In this document: positions 44,910 to 58,402 of the stretch, in pieces | How positions within the stretch are numbered: the stretch's first letter is position 1 | Layout: each line of letters begins with the position of its first letter | Source of the DNA: Heliocidaris tuberculata | Lineage: Eukaryota > Echinodermata > Echinoidea > Camarodonta > Echinometridae | Direction of reading: 5' to 3' | DNA length: 64,000 nucleotides | NCBI GenBank assembly: GCA_025618425.1 | Contig: CM046838.1 | Span: 44,223,302 to 44,287,301 of the forward strand | Notes under the pieces: model-generated | Told to the model about the DNA's origin: nothing | What the model saw: the letters and a program-made list of their open reading frames with translations, nothing else | Databases searched by the model: none | Program-made: the position numbers and the translations under genes

Positions 44910-45340
44910 CAGTAAAAAATATTTTAAACAACTCTTCAAAATTTTGAAACAATGCTGTTTAAGCTGGTTATTCTAAACAACTAATTGTTTAAAATGTTAA
45001 ACAACCAAGGTTGTTTAAACTTTAAACAGCCTCTTGTTTAAAACTTTAAACAATTTTTTATACAACAGCTTTTAAACAACTAGGTTGTTTAAATTAAGTT
45101 GTTTAAACACACACAGTTGTTAAAAACTATTTTCACAACTATTGTTTGAAAAATTTGTTGTTTAAAACAATTGTTTAAAACATCTAGGTTGTTTAAATTA
45201 AGTTGTTTAAAACTTTTTGCACAACTATTGTTTAAAAAAATACATTCAGAGTTGTCGTTCAAAATAATTGTTTCAAACATTGTAGGGCCTACAGATGTGT
45301 TTAAACATACACGGTTGTTTAAGGCTGTTGTACACAAGTA
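44910..45340. repeat. Array of TTGTTTAAA / TTTAAACAA words
   Basis: More than twenty copies of TTGTTTAAA, GTTTAAAC or close variants in both orientations, spaced irregularly. A weaker set recurs at 46840-46960 and 47862-47890, so it probably forms the ends of one larger element that contains the two 0.9-kb TTAA elements. Confidence 0.7.
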
Positions 45341-45344
45341 AGTT

Positions 45345-46745
45345 CCAAATTCCAGAGCTGATTGATACGTTCAGAGGTAAGCATTTAGACTAAATATATT
45401 GTAATCTGATCGAATTTATACTCGAGACAAATTTGTGCTGCCATGACATCTACATGATGTCTAGACGTAGACCACCTCCACAAAATAAATTATGATGTAG
45501 ACCTGGAAATTTGCAACGCAGCGCAGTTTCAGTTAGTTGCACCTACACAGTATAGGACTGGACCCACATGCGTGTTCCCTGTGTGCAGCTTAAAGGGGAA
45601 TTAACCTCAAAATATACATGTAAATGTGCTTATATTCAAAGTTGTAATCTATCCTTACGTGTTGTCCTACGTAGTTTTGCATTAAAATATACGAAATGGG
45701 TATAAATCAAGATTTTCTCAGCAAAATTTATCATCTGCTAGCGATACCTGGGGGCTGCCATTTTCTTGATGTGTACATACAATGTACATGTAAAGATATT
45801 TTCAGTCCGAATGCAAAATTGTCTTTCTTCCTGATACAAAATCCCACTTGAGATTTAAAATGTTTAACAGATATCTATACATACATTTGTACATTGTATA
45901 TTCTGAAAACGAAAATGTGTTTTATATTTCTTTGAAAATTACTATTTTACCAAATAGAAATCTATTTTCTTGATACTATGACGTACGCGATGGAGCAAAT
46001 TAATTCAAATTTATGGATGATAACTTTCCCAAACGTCAATAGTGACAAACTATGCATTCACCTGCTTTGAGACAATGGACATCAATAGTCAAAATGCGCA
46101 TTGTATAAATTATGTTCTGCTCCACCAGGCAAGCTCAAGAAATCGATTTCTATTTAGCAAAACCAGAGAATTTAAAAAGAAATCTACAAATTTCAAAGTT
46201 TAGAATATGTACATGTATACACCTGTTATATATTTCCCATCATATATGGGGAATTTTTTGTAACGAAGAGAAGCAATTTAGCTCTAGGATTAAAAATATC
46301 TTCCTGACCGGAACGGTTTCCAATGGCTCATGTACAACTCCATATCATCAAGAAAATGGCATCCCCCATGTAAAGTGTTAGCAGATGATACCGTGTGCTA
46401 GAATGTCTTGATTTAAACCCTTTTCTGATATTTTATTTCTAAAGTGATACACGCCAATGATTAAGAATATATTACACCTTTGAACATAAGTACATTTATA
46501 TTCTGGGGTTAATTCTCCTTTAAACTGCACTGCACTGCGCTTGAAGGGCGACTTGCAAAGTTGCGCTCAGATCTAAATCATAATTAATTCTGTGACTGTG
46601 GCTTAGATCTAGACATCATACTGTAGATGTCATGGCATCACAAATATGTCTTGAGTATTTTATAAACTCAATCAGATTACAATATATTTAGTCTAAATGC
46701 TTACCTCTGAATGTATCAATCAACTCCAGCATTTGGAACTTCTGC
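45345..46745. repeat. Inverted repeat flanking a TTAA element
   Basis: Sequence 45345-45590 (CAGAGGTAAGCATTTAGACT...) recurs in inverted form at 46530-46745 (AGTCTAAATGCTTACCTCTG). The 926-bp element 45594-46519 lies exactly between the arms, so it was inserted in or near the centre of a foldback unit. Confidence 0.7.
45594..46519. mobile_element. TTAA element family C, copy 1
   Basis: TTAA on both sides (45590-45593, 46520-46523). Ends AGGGGAATTAACCTC and GGGGTTAATTCTCCT. 926 bp with long internal inverted similarity: CATCAAGAAAATGGCA-type words in both halves. No ORF. Confidence 0.85.
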
Positions 46746-46960
46746 AACATTGCAACCACAAAGTCATCTGCCATGATGAAGCTGGCCGTGTTTGGCGGAG
46801 AAGGAAACTCGTCTAGCACATATTTTCAATCTTTTTAAACGACGTTGTTTTAAGATTATCATTGGTGTCTTAAACAGCGGTTGTTTAAAATACAAGGTCC
46901 GTCTTTTAAACAATATTGCTTAAAATTTAAACAACGCAATTTTAAACAGCGAAATTTTAA

Positions 46961-47861
46961 AGGAGAATTAACCCCAGAATAAATGTTCAAAGGTGTATTC
47001 TTAATCATTGGCCTGTATGATATCACTTTAGAAATAAAATATCAGAAAAGGGTTTAAATGAAGACATTCTAGCACACGGTATCATCTGCTAACACTGTAC
47101 ATGGGGGATGCCATTTTCTTGATGATATAGTTGTACGTGAACCACTGGAAACCGTTCCGGTCAGGAAGATATTTTTAATCCTAGAGATAAATTGCTTCTC
47201 TTCATTACAAAAAAATCCCATATAAGATGGAAAATATATAACAGGTGTATACATGTGTACTATACTCTAAAATTTGAAATTTATACATTTCTTTTTAAAT
47301 TCTCTGGTTTTGCTAAATAGAAATCGAATTCTTGGGCTTGCCTGGCAGAGCAGAACATAATTTATACAATGCGCATTCTGACTATTCAAGTCCATTATCT
47401 CAAAGTAGGTGAATGCATAGTTTATCACTATTGACACTCGGGAAGTTATCATCCATAAATTTGAATTAACGCTCCGTCACGTACGTCATAGTATCAAGAA
47501 AAAAGATTTCTGTTTAGTAAAATAGTCATTTTCCAAGAAATATAAAACACATTTTGTTTTCAGAATATACAATGTATGTATATATCTGTTAAATATTTTG
47601 AATCACAAATGAGATTTTGTATCAGGAAGAAAGACAATTTTGCATTCGGATTAAAAATATCTTTATGTATACAGTACATCAAGAAAATGGCAGCCCCCAG
47701 GTAGCGCTAGCAGACGATAAATTTTGCTGAGAAAATCTTGATTTATACCCATCTCGTATATTTTAATGCAAAACTACGTATGACAACAAGAAGGAATAGA
47801 TTAAATCTTTGAATATATACAATGTAAGCACATTTTAAAATATTTTGAGGTTAATTCCCCT
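46961..47861. mobile_element. TTAA element family C, copy 2 (inverted)
   Basis: Inverted relative to 45594-46519 and alignable with it end to end. TTAA at 46957-46960 and 47862-47865. 901 bp. Confidence 0.85.
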
Positions 47862-48522
47862 TTAAACAGCGTTTTTGCTATGTACACAGCATTATCAGTG
47901 CAATTTTGAAAACAAACAAAATCTCACCAAAACTTCTTGATTGTGATGGAAATCATGCAATAAACTTTTTTCAGTATAAATGTGTACAGTAGACCCTGCT
48001 TGAAAAATGGTAAACAATAGTGAAGGGGTTCTAATGTTTCCAACTCTAGTACCAGGAAGATTATTACATTGTCCAGAACAGAGTAAGATATTTGGTTATT
48101 TGGCATGTTTTGATATGACCGAGGCTATGAAATCTGAATGCATATATCCATGCAAGAACTACCAGCAGCTTTGAGATCATATTGCAGGACGTAGCCTTCA
48201 AAATTCAATAGCTTATTTTCCACTTCTAAAGATTACAGTAGAACTACAGAGATGATGTGTACATGTAGCCTATACACTGAAACATGCACTGAATGGATTC
48301 AACGTAAAGGACCCATTCCATAAGTACATGTACATGTACTGTACATGTGTAGCAATGTACTTTAGAACCAGAAATTTCTGCAAGGATGAAACTTTCGAGA
48401 ATTTGCCAAGGTTTAATGCTGTGAAACAGCATGAATAACACTAATAAAAGTTTGCAATTTGCGAAAGGTATTTGCCACGATTTTGGTCCTTGACAAGCTG
48501 TAAAAGTTTCATGTGCATTTAA

Positions 48523-49017
48523 AGGTATTAGATAGTTTTGGGAAGCCCTCAAAAACTTTTCATGAGATTTCTTTGATTTTACTTAATTAATAGCAGGGTA
48601 CTAACATAACTAAGATGCTGTGAAGTTTTTTCCTCCTCAAGTGAAATATTTATCGAATTAGAGGTGAAAAGAATAAAAATCCCTGGCCCAAAAAAGAGGG
48701 GATGTAAATTCGAACAACGGCCACACACATTACTCACATGAGGATTGCTGTGTGTTATAGAATACGCTACACATAGTGCGAAGCGCTGGGTTTCTTGTGT
48801 GGGGAACCTTCGGGTGGATATGGTCTCAGCGTGAGGCAGTGAAAAGCCGTTACCAAGAGTTTCTTACAGATATTTACACTAAAATTTGTTCGAAATCGTG
48901 AATGGAATGTTAAATAAACTCGTACATGTGTCTTATGATAAAAGGAGAATAGTATGTGAATATGTTAGATAAGTTTCTTGCCAGTATGATTTTTGCTACC
49001 GATACTGTCTATGAGCT
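48523..49017. mobile_element. TTAA element family D, copy 1 (uninterrupted)
   Basis: TTAA at 48519-48522 and 49018-49021; starts AGGTATTAGATAG, ends CATAGACAG complement (CTGTCTATGAGCT). 495 bp. Contains CGAAGCGCTGGG and GGGGAACCTTCGGGTGGA. Confidence 0.8.
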
Positions 49018-49021
49018 TTAA

Positions 49022-52000
49022 GTTAAGCCTATGTACATACAGTAAACATGCCTTCATTGCATAGTGTGTTTACAACTCCCAAAGAACTTTGTTGAATGGT
49101 GGACCTCCACAATTCATCCTTTAAATGATGGGCTGCATTTGGACACTACTGTACATGTAGGTTTCACATGACCAGTTGACATTTGTACATTGTATCTTGT
49201 ATAAAGCTCTTTCTATTTCTTTCCATTCTCCCATCATGTTCTCTTTCTCTCTCTCTCTCTTTCTCCATGTGTCCACTTTTCACCCCTCCTTGACAAGCTG
49301 TAGGCCTATATATTTTGATTGCCTATTAATGCTTTTATCAAAGTATAATAGGTCAGAGTTTTATGACTTGTACTCTGTATGGTCTATAAAACAGACTTTC
49401 ACAATTTCTTTGATCTGTGCTGACAGTCTGAGGGCTTGAATTATGCCATAAAAATGTGAAGTTTGAGAAGTTCATGCCATATATTGGTAGTTCTTCGTCA
49501 CGCCATCTGTCATCCATATTAGGGAATGTTTACACATTGACTCATTGTTTGACACATGTGCCATAATGCTTTATTGACAGATATTATCTGGAATAAAGTC
49601 ACTATTTTATATTCACCTGGGAATTCACCCCCCCCCCCCCGAGATTCAACCAATTGATGGATTTAATTCTTTCTTTTTTTTTGGGGGGGGGGGGGACACA
49701 TCTGGAACCCAAGTAGCATGTCTGAAAGTACACAACTCCAAGATTGTGCCCTCCCTTGTTTTAGGATGACAACCCTTTATTTATTTTTTTTTTTTTTTTG
49801 CTTGTCAGAATTAAAAAAAAAAAATTATTGTGGCCCTCTTTTTTTAAACAAAATTTTGGATCCAAACCTGATTCTACCCCTTCTCTTGATTTTTTATTAA
49901 AATCAAATTTTGTCTGACTTTATTGAAGGGGAATGATGATAAAAAAGGCTCTAGATAACTTAGAGATTAGCCCTTACATGTATGCTCTATTGGAAGTAAT
50001 TGGATCAAACTTGATTAAAGCTGAAGTCCACTCTGATATCAATATGGTGTTTACAAGTAATGATAAAAGCAGAAAAATGAGATAGATCATTGAAAGTTTC
50101 AGCAAATTAAATCCATTAAAAATAGGAAAGTTATGAAGTTATTAAATTTGCAACTGCTATATTTGATCAAGCACAAATTGGCAACTTAATGATTTACCCT
50201 GTGAGCACCTCCTTCATTCACTCTGTACTAAAAAAAATGTAAACAGGGGAAGATGGGGGGGGGGGGGCACAGGGGGCCCAGGAATGTCTCATTTTCGTTG
50301 AGAGAGAGAGTGACAAACCTACACGTTTTTCTTCTGGAAACAAGGCTAGGGTAATGAATCACAGTGAACCTGGAATCACCTGTGGTCATGAGCAACAGGT
50401 GTACAGTATACCCAGTTAAGTTGTATATAACTGTAGTAGCCTCGTGAAAGGAATGTACCTACATGTAATAGATATTTACAAAGACGTGCGCAAGGCAGAG
50501 TTGCTTCGTATGCACATGTACAGTACATGTACATGATTGTGTGATGCATGTGTGTTTCAAGCACCAATTGTTTCTCGGTCAATTTCTAACCCTAGTTAAA
50601 GTCCTTACATGTAATTCAACCTGGGAACTGAAACTCTACCCACATGGAATCCTAACCCTAACCCTTTATCTTTGACTAAATAAATGCAGGAGAAAACCTC
50701 AGATCACCTATTCCCTAGGTTCCTTGTCTTACACTACATACATACCGAACATATCCCCAGATGCAAAATGTTTGGTACAGAGTTGCTGAGCTACAAATGT
50801 TTAGTGATGGAAATAAACCTATTTAATGATATAAATAAACCTAGCCTGCTAGAGCATGGACCCTAATTTCAAACAGTAATGAAAATACATGGACATGTCT
50901 TGAATAAAGCCTAACCTACTACTTTCAATGACTCTGGAGCAGCTACATAACGTACATGTGCAGGGTGCAGGGTGCAGTCTACAGTCTTACAATTCAGGCC
51001 CTTTGTTATGAGTTTACTGATCTTTGCCTGCACAAGTAAGCGCAAATCTTAGGCCGAGGCTTCGTGAACACTAATGTGACAGAAGTACATGTACATACAT
51101 GTACTGTACTATACATATAGTTTTTGGCCCTTGTGAAACTTTGCAAATTTTGAAATTGGTAGAAATCCGCGAAAGTTACATGGTGCATAGATTGAAAATT
51201 AGTTTTAATCTTTATACTTCAGTGATTTCAAAATGTTGGAAATCTAAACATGTATACAGCTTACTTTATTTCCTGATTTTAGACTGGGATGGAGGGGGAT
51301 GGGGGGTTACTTTTGTACATGTAAATGGAGAGGCTTTTAAAATACAGACCAATTGAAGTGCTCTGTAAACAGAATATGATGCTGAAGAAGAAAGAAGCTA
51401 GAATGACTGTTTAATTTTGTTATCACTTCAAGCTTTGCTCAAGAGTGCCAGATGGACTGAGAGACCTTTAGTTTTTTTTATTTATACTCTTATCGTTTTA
51501 GGTTTTACTATATTCTTTGAATCTATTTCTTTTCTTTTTATGATTTTACTCTGTATTCTAAATACCTTTACATGTATATATACATGTATATGGAGTATAA
51601 ATTGTTATTGTATATTTTTTTTGTGTAGTATAAGGATTTCTTTTTTTTTGTATTTATGTTTTTATTGAAAACCAAAAACAGAAACATAAAACACAAAAAT
51701 AACAATTATAAGTACAAGGATTTCTTGAAGATTAATAAAATCCCCCCCCCCCAATGGTTCAATAAAATAGATTATATGTTATTACAAAACTAGGGAAAGG
51801 AGATGGTAAATACTTTACGTGTACATGTACAGGGTGAACCATTATAATATTGTATGTAGTTATGTGGCAGATCAAGTATTCTACCAATCTTTCAAGGAGA
51901 CTTCTGTAACAAATACAATGTCAAGATTGTCTCTTGAGTTTGTATGCCAGAACATCAAAATTTTGCAATTTGCTCATGTACATGTACTGTATGAGTACAT

Positions 52001-53430
52001 AGACATATACTTGTTCAGTGTATATTGTAGGCCTACATAAATGTGTACATGTACATGTAAGATCAGTAGTGGTTGCCTATTCATCCCATTTGTAACTGTC
52101 CTACATTGTAACTGATGATGGCTTTACATGTACATGTAGTATAATCAAAGGTTTACTTGGACAAACAACCCTATAATCTTCATAACATAACCCAATTAGC
52201 CCAAGAGTTTGATAGTCATGGTCTTTACTTTGTACCATTATCTCCAATCATCCTCATCTATAATGCAACCCCCTTTTTTGTTCATTCTTAAATGCCCCTA
52301 TTTTATTGGCCTTTTGTTCTCACTTCTCCCTCCCCCACAAGGAGCCTTCTCCCTCTCTAGAGGATATCCTCTATGGCTACAGCTTTAGAACTCTTCCGTA
52401 CTTTAGGGTCAGCTTCCTATTCACCCAGGCTCTTCTAGATTCCATGACTTTGTTGTTGAACACAATAGGTGCGTTGCCTCAAGTGGGAGATACTTATTGT
52501 TGAGGTTGTGTGATCAAACCCCCAAGAGCTTGACCAAGGAGAGGCCTCTTATGTTTACCCAGCAAGAACAAAATGAGTTTTCAGGTTCAAAATTCAAATC
52601 CAAAGAACAGATGACAAAATTTAAAGGTCAAGTTTTTCTTTTGCATTGCACTAGGCCTGAAATCTTCTTATCTTTAAAATGACAAGACTCGCTGAGGGAA
52701 CAGCCTGACGTCTTTTGAAAACTTATGTTGTTATATGTGCTATTCTCCAACCTCAGTGTTGAAAAAAGATTTTTATTTTGAATTTGAAAGAGTATAAATC
52801 AAAACAAAAACAGAACTTTTTCACTGTCCTCGGTTCTCAGTGACTTTGCGGATTCACTTGTCCTTCTGACGTACGCGTACAAGCGCTGTTTCCTTTCTTG
52901 CTGTAATTGACATTGGACATTTTCATAGCCAAATTTAGCTATTTTGACTTCTGACCGTCTTAGACTTCGCTCTGTGTCGCGGGTTCGGGAGCACTGAGCT
53001 GCGACTTTGCTTCCAAGAAAACGCCAACAGCAGTCATGCTGCTCATAAGAATGCGCCGCATATTATACACACAATAAGCAGGGATTTTTAGAAGTGGCTT
53101 TGCCAATTTTAAAATCATTTGCCTGGTAAATTTTTTTATTTCTTGCTCTTGAACAAAATTTTAACTTAGAAAAAATATAGATTATGATATCCTGTTTGAT
53201 TTGATATTATTTATTAGAATGTAAATACTTGATGATTTTTCAGTTTTCATTTTGCAGTTACAATTTTACATGTACCCAAGAAACTTGAGCTGAAAGTGAA
53301 AATATAGGACCTACATGTACATAAATTTACATTTACGTTGCAGCTTGCACGTAGGCCTACTTGTAGGTGGTGTACAATTTAGCCAATCTTGTATCCAACT
53401 CAAGATATACACTGTATAGAGCAGGTACTT
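49022..53430. other. Intergenic or intronic AT-rich DNA, no gene seen
   Basis: About 4.4 kb with many TACATGTA words, C/G runs (49628-49640, 49683-49695, 50258-50266), and a CTCT run (49247-49262). ORFs here are short and not splice-flanked. It could be intron of the gene starting at 33806. Confidence 0.5.
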
Positions 53431-53439
53431 GTATTCAGT

Positions 53440-54300
53440 GTTACATTGCTCATGCTGCTATTCATTGTGATATTGATTAAGCAATTTAATATTGATTTTC
53501 ACTAACATTATTTTCTTTCATGAAGACTCATTAGTTACTGATCCATTCATCATTAAACCCAACATCATGTAGAAAGTGAAGTAATGTTTTTTTATGTGGT
53601 TTATGATGACCATACTGGTTTTTACAACTCTTACATGTATGTAGCTTCAATTGCTCAATGGCTGATAAGCCCAGTGATTATCCCCTCTCAACAATTTCAA
53701 AAGCAAATAGATTGGAAACGGTGGAGTGTACTCATGCATTTTGTTATGCCACTTTTACTGAAGGTAATACATGTAGGTATTATGGTTTTAGGATATCTTT
53801 CCTTATCTGTAGAACGTACATGCAGTTAATGTGCTTATAAATGTGCTTCTCCATGTACAGTGTAAGTTCTGTTTTTCAATCTCAATTTACAAGAACCAAT
53901 TTGGAGGCATGAACTTCAAGCTTGGTACCAGTTTGCATCATCATCATTATGAAAATTAAATGATTATTAGATTTTAGGGGTATATATGTAGATGAAAGGT
54001 TGAAAGGCACTCAGATGTCAGGATCATAACGAATACATGTACATGTAGGCCTACCAGTCAATAAATTTGTGTCAACTGTCACAGATCAATTTAAGTAGAA
54101 TTTGTAAAGAAATGGTTTTTAACGTAATGATGCATTCTCTTGCTCACAATATACATGTATCATGTGATATTGACAAAGCAATTTTATATTGATTTATACT
54201 GACATTATCTACTTTCATAAAGACTCGTTATTTGCTCATCCAATCATCATTACTACCGGACATCATGATTCATGAAGAAAGTGAAATTATGCACTATGGT
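53440..54300. repeat. Direct duplication, about 700 bp apart
   Basis: The block GTGATATTGATTAAGCAATT...GAAGTAATG (53467-53585) recurs at 54167-54290 with about 75-80% visible identity and weaker similarity on both sides. Confidence 0.6.
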
Positions 54301-55888
54301 TTATTAACCATTACAACTCGTGACTGTATAAATTTGTAAAAGAAATCCAATTAGTATTCCCACTTTAGATTTCAATGCGAAACTGACATTTAGATGCTGT
54401 AATTTATACTGGTACATTTTGTTGCTCAGTGTGGTAAGGGGAACATTAATAATGATATTATGCATTTTAAAATTGTGTTATTGTCAGCAAGATAACCAAG
54501 AAAACAAATGGGCCTACTGAGGTGATAGTATGAACTTCTAAAAATGAAATAATTATTGGTCCATGTAATTACCACAATAACTGACAATTATTGTAACAAT
54601 GGAGTTGGAGAGCATTTACATGTACCAAGAACAAGTATGCCTGCATGTAGGAAACGAGTGATAGAACTTTTCTATACTTTGAAAATTGTCTGACTTTGTC
54701 AGTTGAGAGCCAGAAGAACGTTACGTATTGGGTGTACACTGTACATGTATGGTGGTTGATCCAGTGTCCGAACACTTTTCAGAAAATCAACGATAGAAAA
54801 TTAAATATCAAACGAATATCTGTCAAACTTACATGTACATAATGAATGCTCAAAGTCCTACAGAAAAAGAAGTTGATGGAATTTTAAAAAGAAAACCTAG
54901 ATTTAATACGATATTCCCTTCCGAGTGAACCCCTTCCCAACGACGCGGCGTTTTGGTCCCTTGAAAAAGGTACTGTATTTCCGAACGTGTGAAACCTATG
55001 GGAAAAAGACACACCTTTGTTTCAATAATGTGGTTTTCATACGCGTAATCCCAAGCGTATGAAAACTCATTTTAGGCGCTTTAACTGTACACGTTCGCCG
55101 TTCGGTGATACAATCTGTTTCGGAATTACAATTCTTGACTATACGTGTAGTTGTACATGTATATAGCTCAGTCACACCACCAATCCAACTTGAAGCCGAC
55201 TCAGAACTGATCAATTCTTGGCAGGTCTGGATATAAAAGCAAATTTTGTTTGGTATCTCATTGGTCTGATGTCGGTCTTTTTTTTTGTTATTATCATTAT
55301 GGATTTTATTGCTTCATTTCAGTAAACAAGATACATGCATTATATTGTATATTCAAGAACAATAAATCATGAATCGTATACATGTGAAAATGAAAGGCAT
55401 TTTACAATTCAGCAAGTAGATCATGTAACATATTCAATGATTTCCATTTATCTTGGTGAACTAAACATTTGCCTTGTCTAATTGCAATAACTCGCTCTAC
55501 TTTTTCTAAAAAAAATTATGTCTTTTTGAAAATGTTTGAAAATCTATGTTTTATCACTATATTTATATCTGTAAATAAGTACTTAGCATAAAACAAAATT
55601 GTGTTGACTAAACCATGCCTTGTATGGACTCCAAAACAAATATCTAAAACTGAAAGTGGCAAAGTAAGAACATTTAAATCAGCCAACCATTTGTTTACTT
55701 TGTTCCAAAATATCTTAACAACTGCACAATAGAAAAACAGGTGCATAAGATTTTGACTTTCTTTGTGACAGAAATTGATGTCGGTGTGACGGAGGTATTA
55801 CTCGGTGCCTTGGCTGAATTTTCCCCCCTGTGAAATAGTTTTACTTCAGGCTGCTTTGTATCTCCATGGCTGTTATATTGATGTCTAA
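54300..55888. other. AT-rich non-coding DNA, no gene seen
   Basis: No repeat ends recognised. A short GC-richer patch at 54925-55110 contains CGTATGAAAACTCATTTTAG and its partial complement, suggesting an old inverted repeat. Confidence 0.4.
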
Positions 55889-56374
55889 GACCCCTGTTAC
55901 ACCAGAATCCTAAGGAGTCTCGGGGCGGCCCAAGACTGGTCTCAGGGCAGCCTGAGACTGGTCTTGTGTAGGTTTTAAATCTGGTGTAAACGCACAAAAC
56001 CCTACCCGAGACCACTTTTGAGCAAACAAGTCTCAGACTACCTAGCGATGCGGTCCGAGACTCCTTAGGATTCGTTGTAAACGCATAACTACCCGAGACT
56101 GGTTTGTGCGCTGCTAGCATGGTGGAATGATTGCATCATCACCAATACAGCAGGCGCTAAATACAGTCCGCCCATGCCCACAACGTCCGCAAACTGAAAG
56201 TCTCACTCGAAACCTGTCTCGGGTAGCTTTGCATATTAAAGTCGGTGTAAAGGCACAAAAAGCACTCTTGGGGCACCCCGAGACTCCTTACGATTTCGAT
56301 GTAACAGGGATCCAAAAATTTGGGTCAGCTTTTTTGAATCAGTCTCGGGTAGGCATTTTGGTGTAACAGGGGTC
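55889..56374. mobile_element. MITE with GACCCCTGTTACACC ends
   Basis: GACCCCTGTTACACCA at the left pairs with TTGGTGTAACAGGGGTC at the right. Interior is full of CCCGAGACT/AGTCTCGG words in both orientations. 486 bp. Target duplication not clear. Confidence 0.75.
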
Positions 56375-56585
56375 ATATTTGCTTGTGTGATGATGCATTC
56401 AGTTTAAATATTAAACTCTAAAAATATTTACCATTGAATGTAATTCTTACTTATTCTTTTTACTTATAAAATGAACCAGACAACAGCAGGAAATGAAAGA
56501 ATTAAAAAAAAAAAATACCTTCAGTTTAAAAACTAAATTGTCAATATTGTTACCTTTGAATATAATTCTTACAATTCTCGTCACT

Positions 56586-56715
56586 CAGTGGCACAAATCC
56601 ATTTTGAAATTTGGGGGGTCAACACGTGATTTAACTTTTGTACCTATCCGAAATGTCTGAAATTTTGGCTTATCACATTTTTTGGGTCTAGTTTTCCTCA
56701 AAAATTCTCTGACAC

Positions 56716-56750
<35 letters not shown>

Positions 56751-56938
56751 AAAAAAAGGTTATCACATTTTTGGGGCTCTAGTTTTCCTCCAAAATTCTC
56801 TGACAAGCAAAAAAAAAAAAAAAAAAAAGACTATTCAAAAAGGTGGGGGGGGGGGGGGAAGGGACATGCGCCTATCTTCAAAAAGGTGGGGGGGGGGGCA
56901 TGTCCCCCTGTCCCCCACTGGATTTGCGTCCATGTTTG
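56586..56938. mobile_element. hAT-like MITE, older copy
   Basis: CAGTGGCACAAATCC at the left and GGATTTGCGTCCATG at the right; two internal copies of TTATCACATTTTTTGGGTCT followed by A runs. Possible degenerate 8-bp duplication TCGTCACT/TCTTCACT. Confidence 0.55.
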
Positions 56939-57515
56939 TCTTCACTTACATGTATGCAATACATCGCACAAAAGTAGGAAATGAAAAAAAAAGAAGAAAT
57001 ACCTTGAAGCTAAGGTACAATAAATAGAGCAATACTGAAATCAGATCAGCCCAAAAAATGAAACTGTTTACAATCGGAGAACGCTTATTATCCACGCCTC
57101 ATTATCTCTTTCATTTTGTTTGCCATGCGGGAGGTGGATTTGTTGATCTGATTCTCAGCCTGTGTCATTTCATGCGTAACATCTCTCTAGAGAAATATTC
57201 ATACACAGGTCAATTTCAGAGAGAAAGGGGAGTTATATACATATATATATTGGAGATTTTTTTCTTAGAACTAGAGGGGGCAGGGTAAGTTTAGGGTGCG
57301 ATTAGAGTAGGTCTTTACTAACCTGTTTCATGATATGTTAAATCCCTTCATATCACACAAGTTGTCACTTGAACTATGACATACATGTACATGTACATGA
57401 ACTATCACATTGATAATACATGCTAATAGTAGTGGTAAACATTAGGTACATACAGTACTATACAAAAGCATAGGCCTGCACAATGTGCTCCTCCATCCCC
57501 TGCCAAAGTGCATAA

Positions 57516-57840
57516 TAGCGAGCTTTCGATTTCTGCTCCGAACGACTTCAGCGACGAGTCACCAGAGCGTGGAGACGTCGCACAGGCCAAGTCCGTTCAC
57601 TTCGCGTTATACGCTTTCGATCTCTCACGACGGTGTGGGTCGCACTTTCATCCATATTTGGAGCTTGTATGACGTCATATCAACGTTCGTGCTGAATCTA
57701 GGACGACGGCAAAACCAGGGTGCACGCGTCCTCGATTCGGCTAGTGGACGAGGGAGACGACGTGACGCATGCGCAGAGCTTCAAAATGTGGTTCGATCGC
57801 ACCAGTCGACTATGTCAACGTGCAAATCGAAAGCTCGCTA
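57516..57840. mobile_element. GC-rich MITE with TAGCGAGCTTTCGATTT ends
   Basis: Perfect 17-bp inverted ends (57516-57532 and 57824-57840). The interior is markedly GC-richer than its surroundings with many CG dinucleotides and a TGACGTCA-like site (57669-57677). The 118-codon open frame across it is not supported as a gene. Confidence 0.7.
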
Positions 57841-57949
57841 ACGTAGGCCTAGTAGTTTGCAGGCACAAACTCCTATCAGTCAAAATGCTAAGAGAGTGTC
57901 TGAACTGTAAGACTACCATAGGCCCTATATGATATCTGCTCCTGAGCTG

Positions 57950-58150
57950 ACACAGTACACAACTGGTTCCATGGCATTTGCTCCCGTGACAATTGCTCCG
58001 GTCTAACTTTGCCTAACCCTAACCGTTATCCTAATCTTCACATTGTTCTGAACAAAAAAAATCAAATCATGACCTTGACCTTAACCTTTGACCTTTCGAG
58101 ATATGGATGGCGGAGCAAATGTCGCAGGAGCAACTGTTGTGTCACCGACA
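57950..58150. mobile_element. Possible short inverted-repeat element
   Basis: TGACACAGTACACAACTGGT near the left and CAACTGTTGTGTCA near the right, plus GCATTTGCTCC and GGAGCAAATGTC, form imperfect inverted repeats over about 190 bp. Confidence 0.4.
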
Positions 58151-58302
58151 ACAACCAGTAGGAACCTGGGTTAGGCTTCTCTCAAATTAGGGTCTGTGCT
58201 TGCAGACTAATATAGGCCTATATACTGCCATATTGTAACTACATCTACTGACTAGTCTTGGCAAGATAAGACCTAAATAAACCGTACAGATGCACAATGT
58301 AA

Positions 58303-58402
58303 TTTTCCAAAACTCAATATGGGAGTGTAAGGAAAAACACTATATTGAATGTACATATTGTTTCTCCACACACTCCCATATTGAGTTTGAGAAAATTGAA
58401 CC
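58303..58402. repeat. Hairpin with 26-bp arms
   Basis: ATTTTCCAAAACTCAATATG with GGAGTGT pairs with ACACTCCCATATTGAGTTTG with AGAAAAT, around a loop of about 40 bases. Confidence 0.8.

Noticed and set aside
55695..56120. 141-codon minus-strand frame
   Set aside because: Crosses the boundary of the GACCCCTGTTACACC element and consists largely of its repeated words.
57485..57841. 118-codon plus-strand frame
   Set aside because: Coincides with a 325-bp GC-rich MITE with perfect inverted ends; stop-free because of composition.
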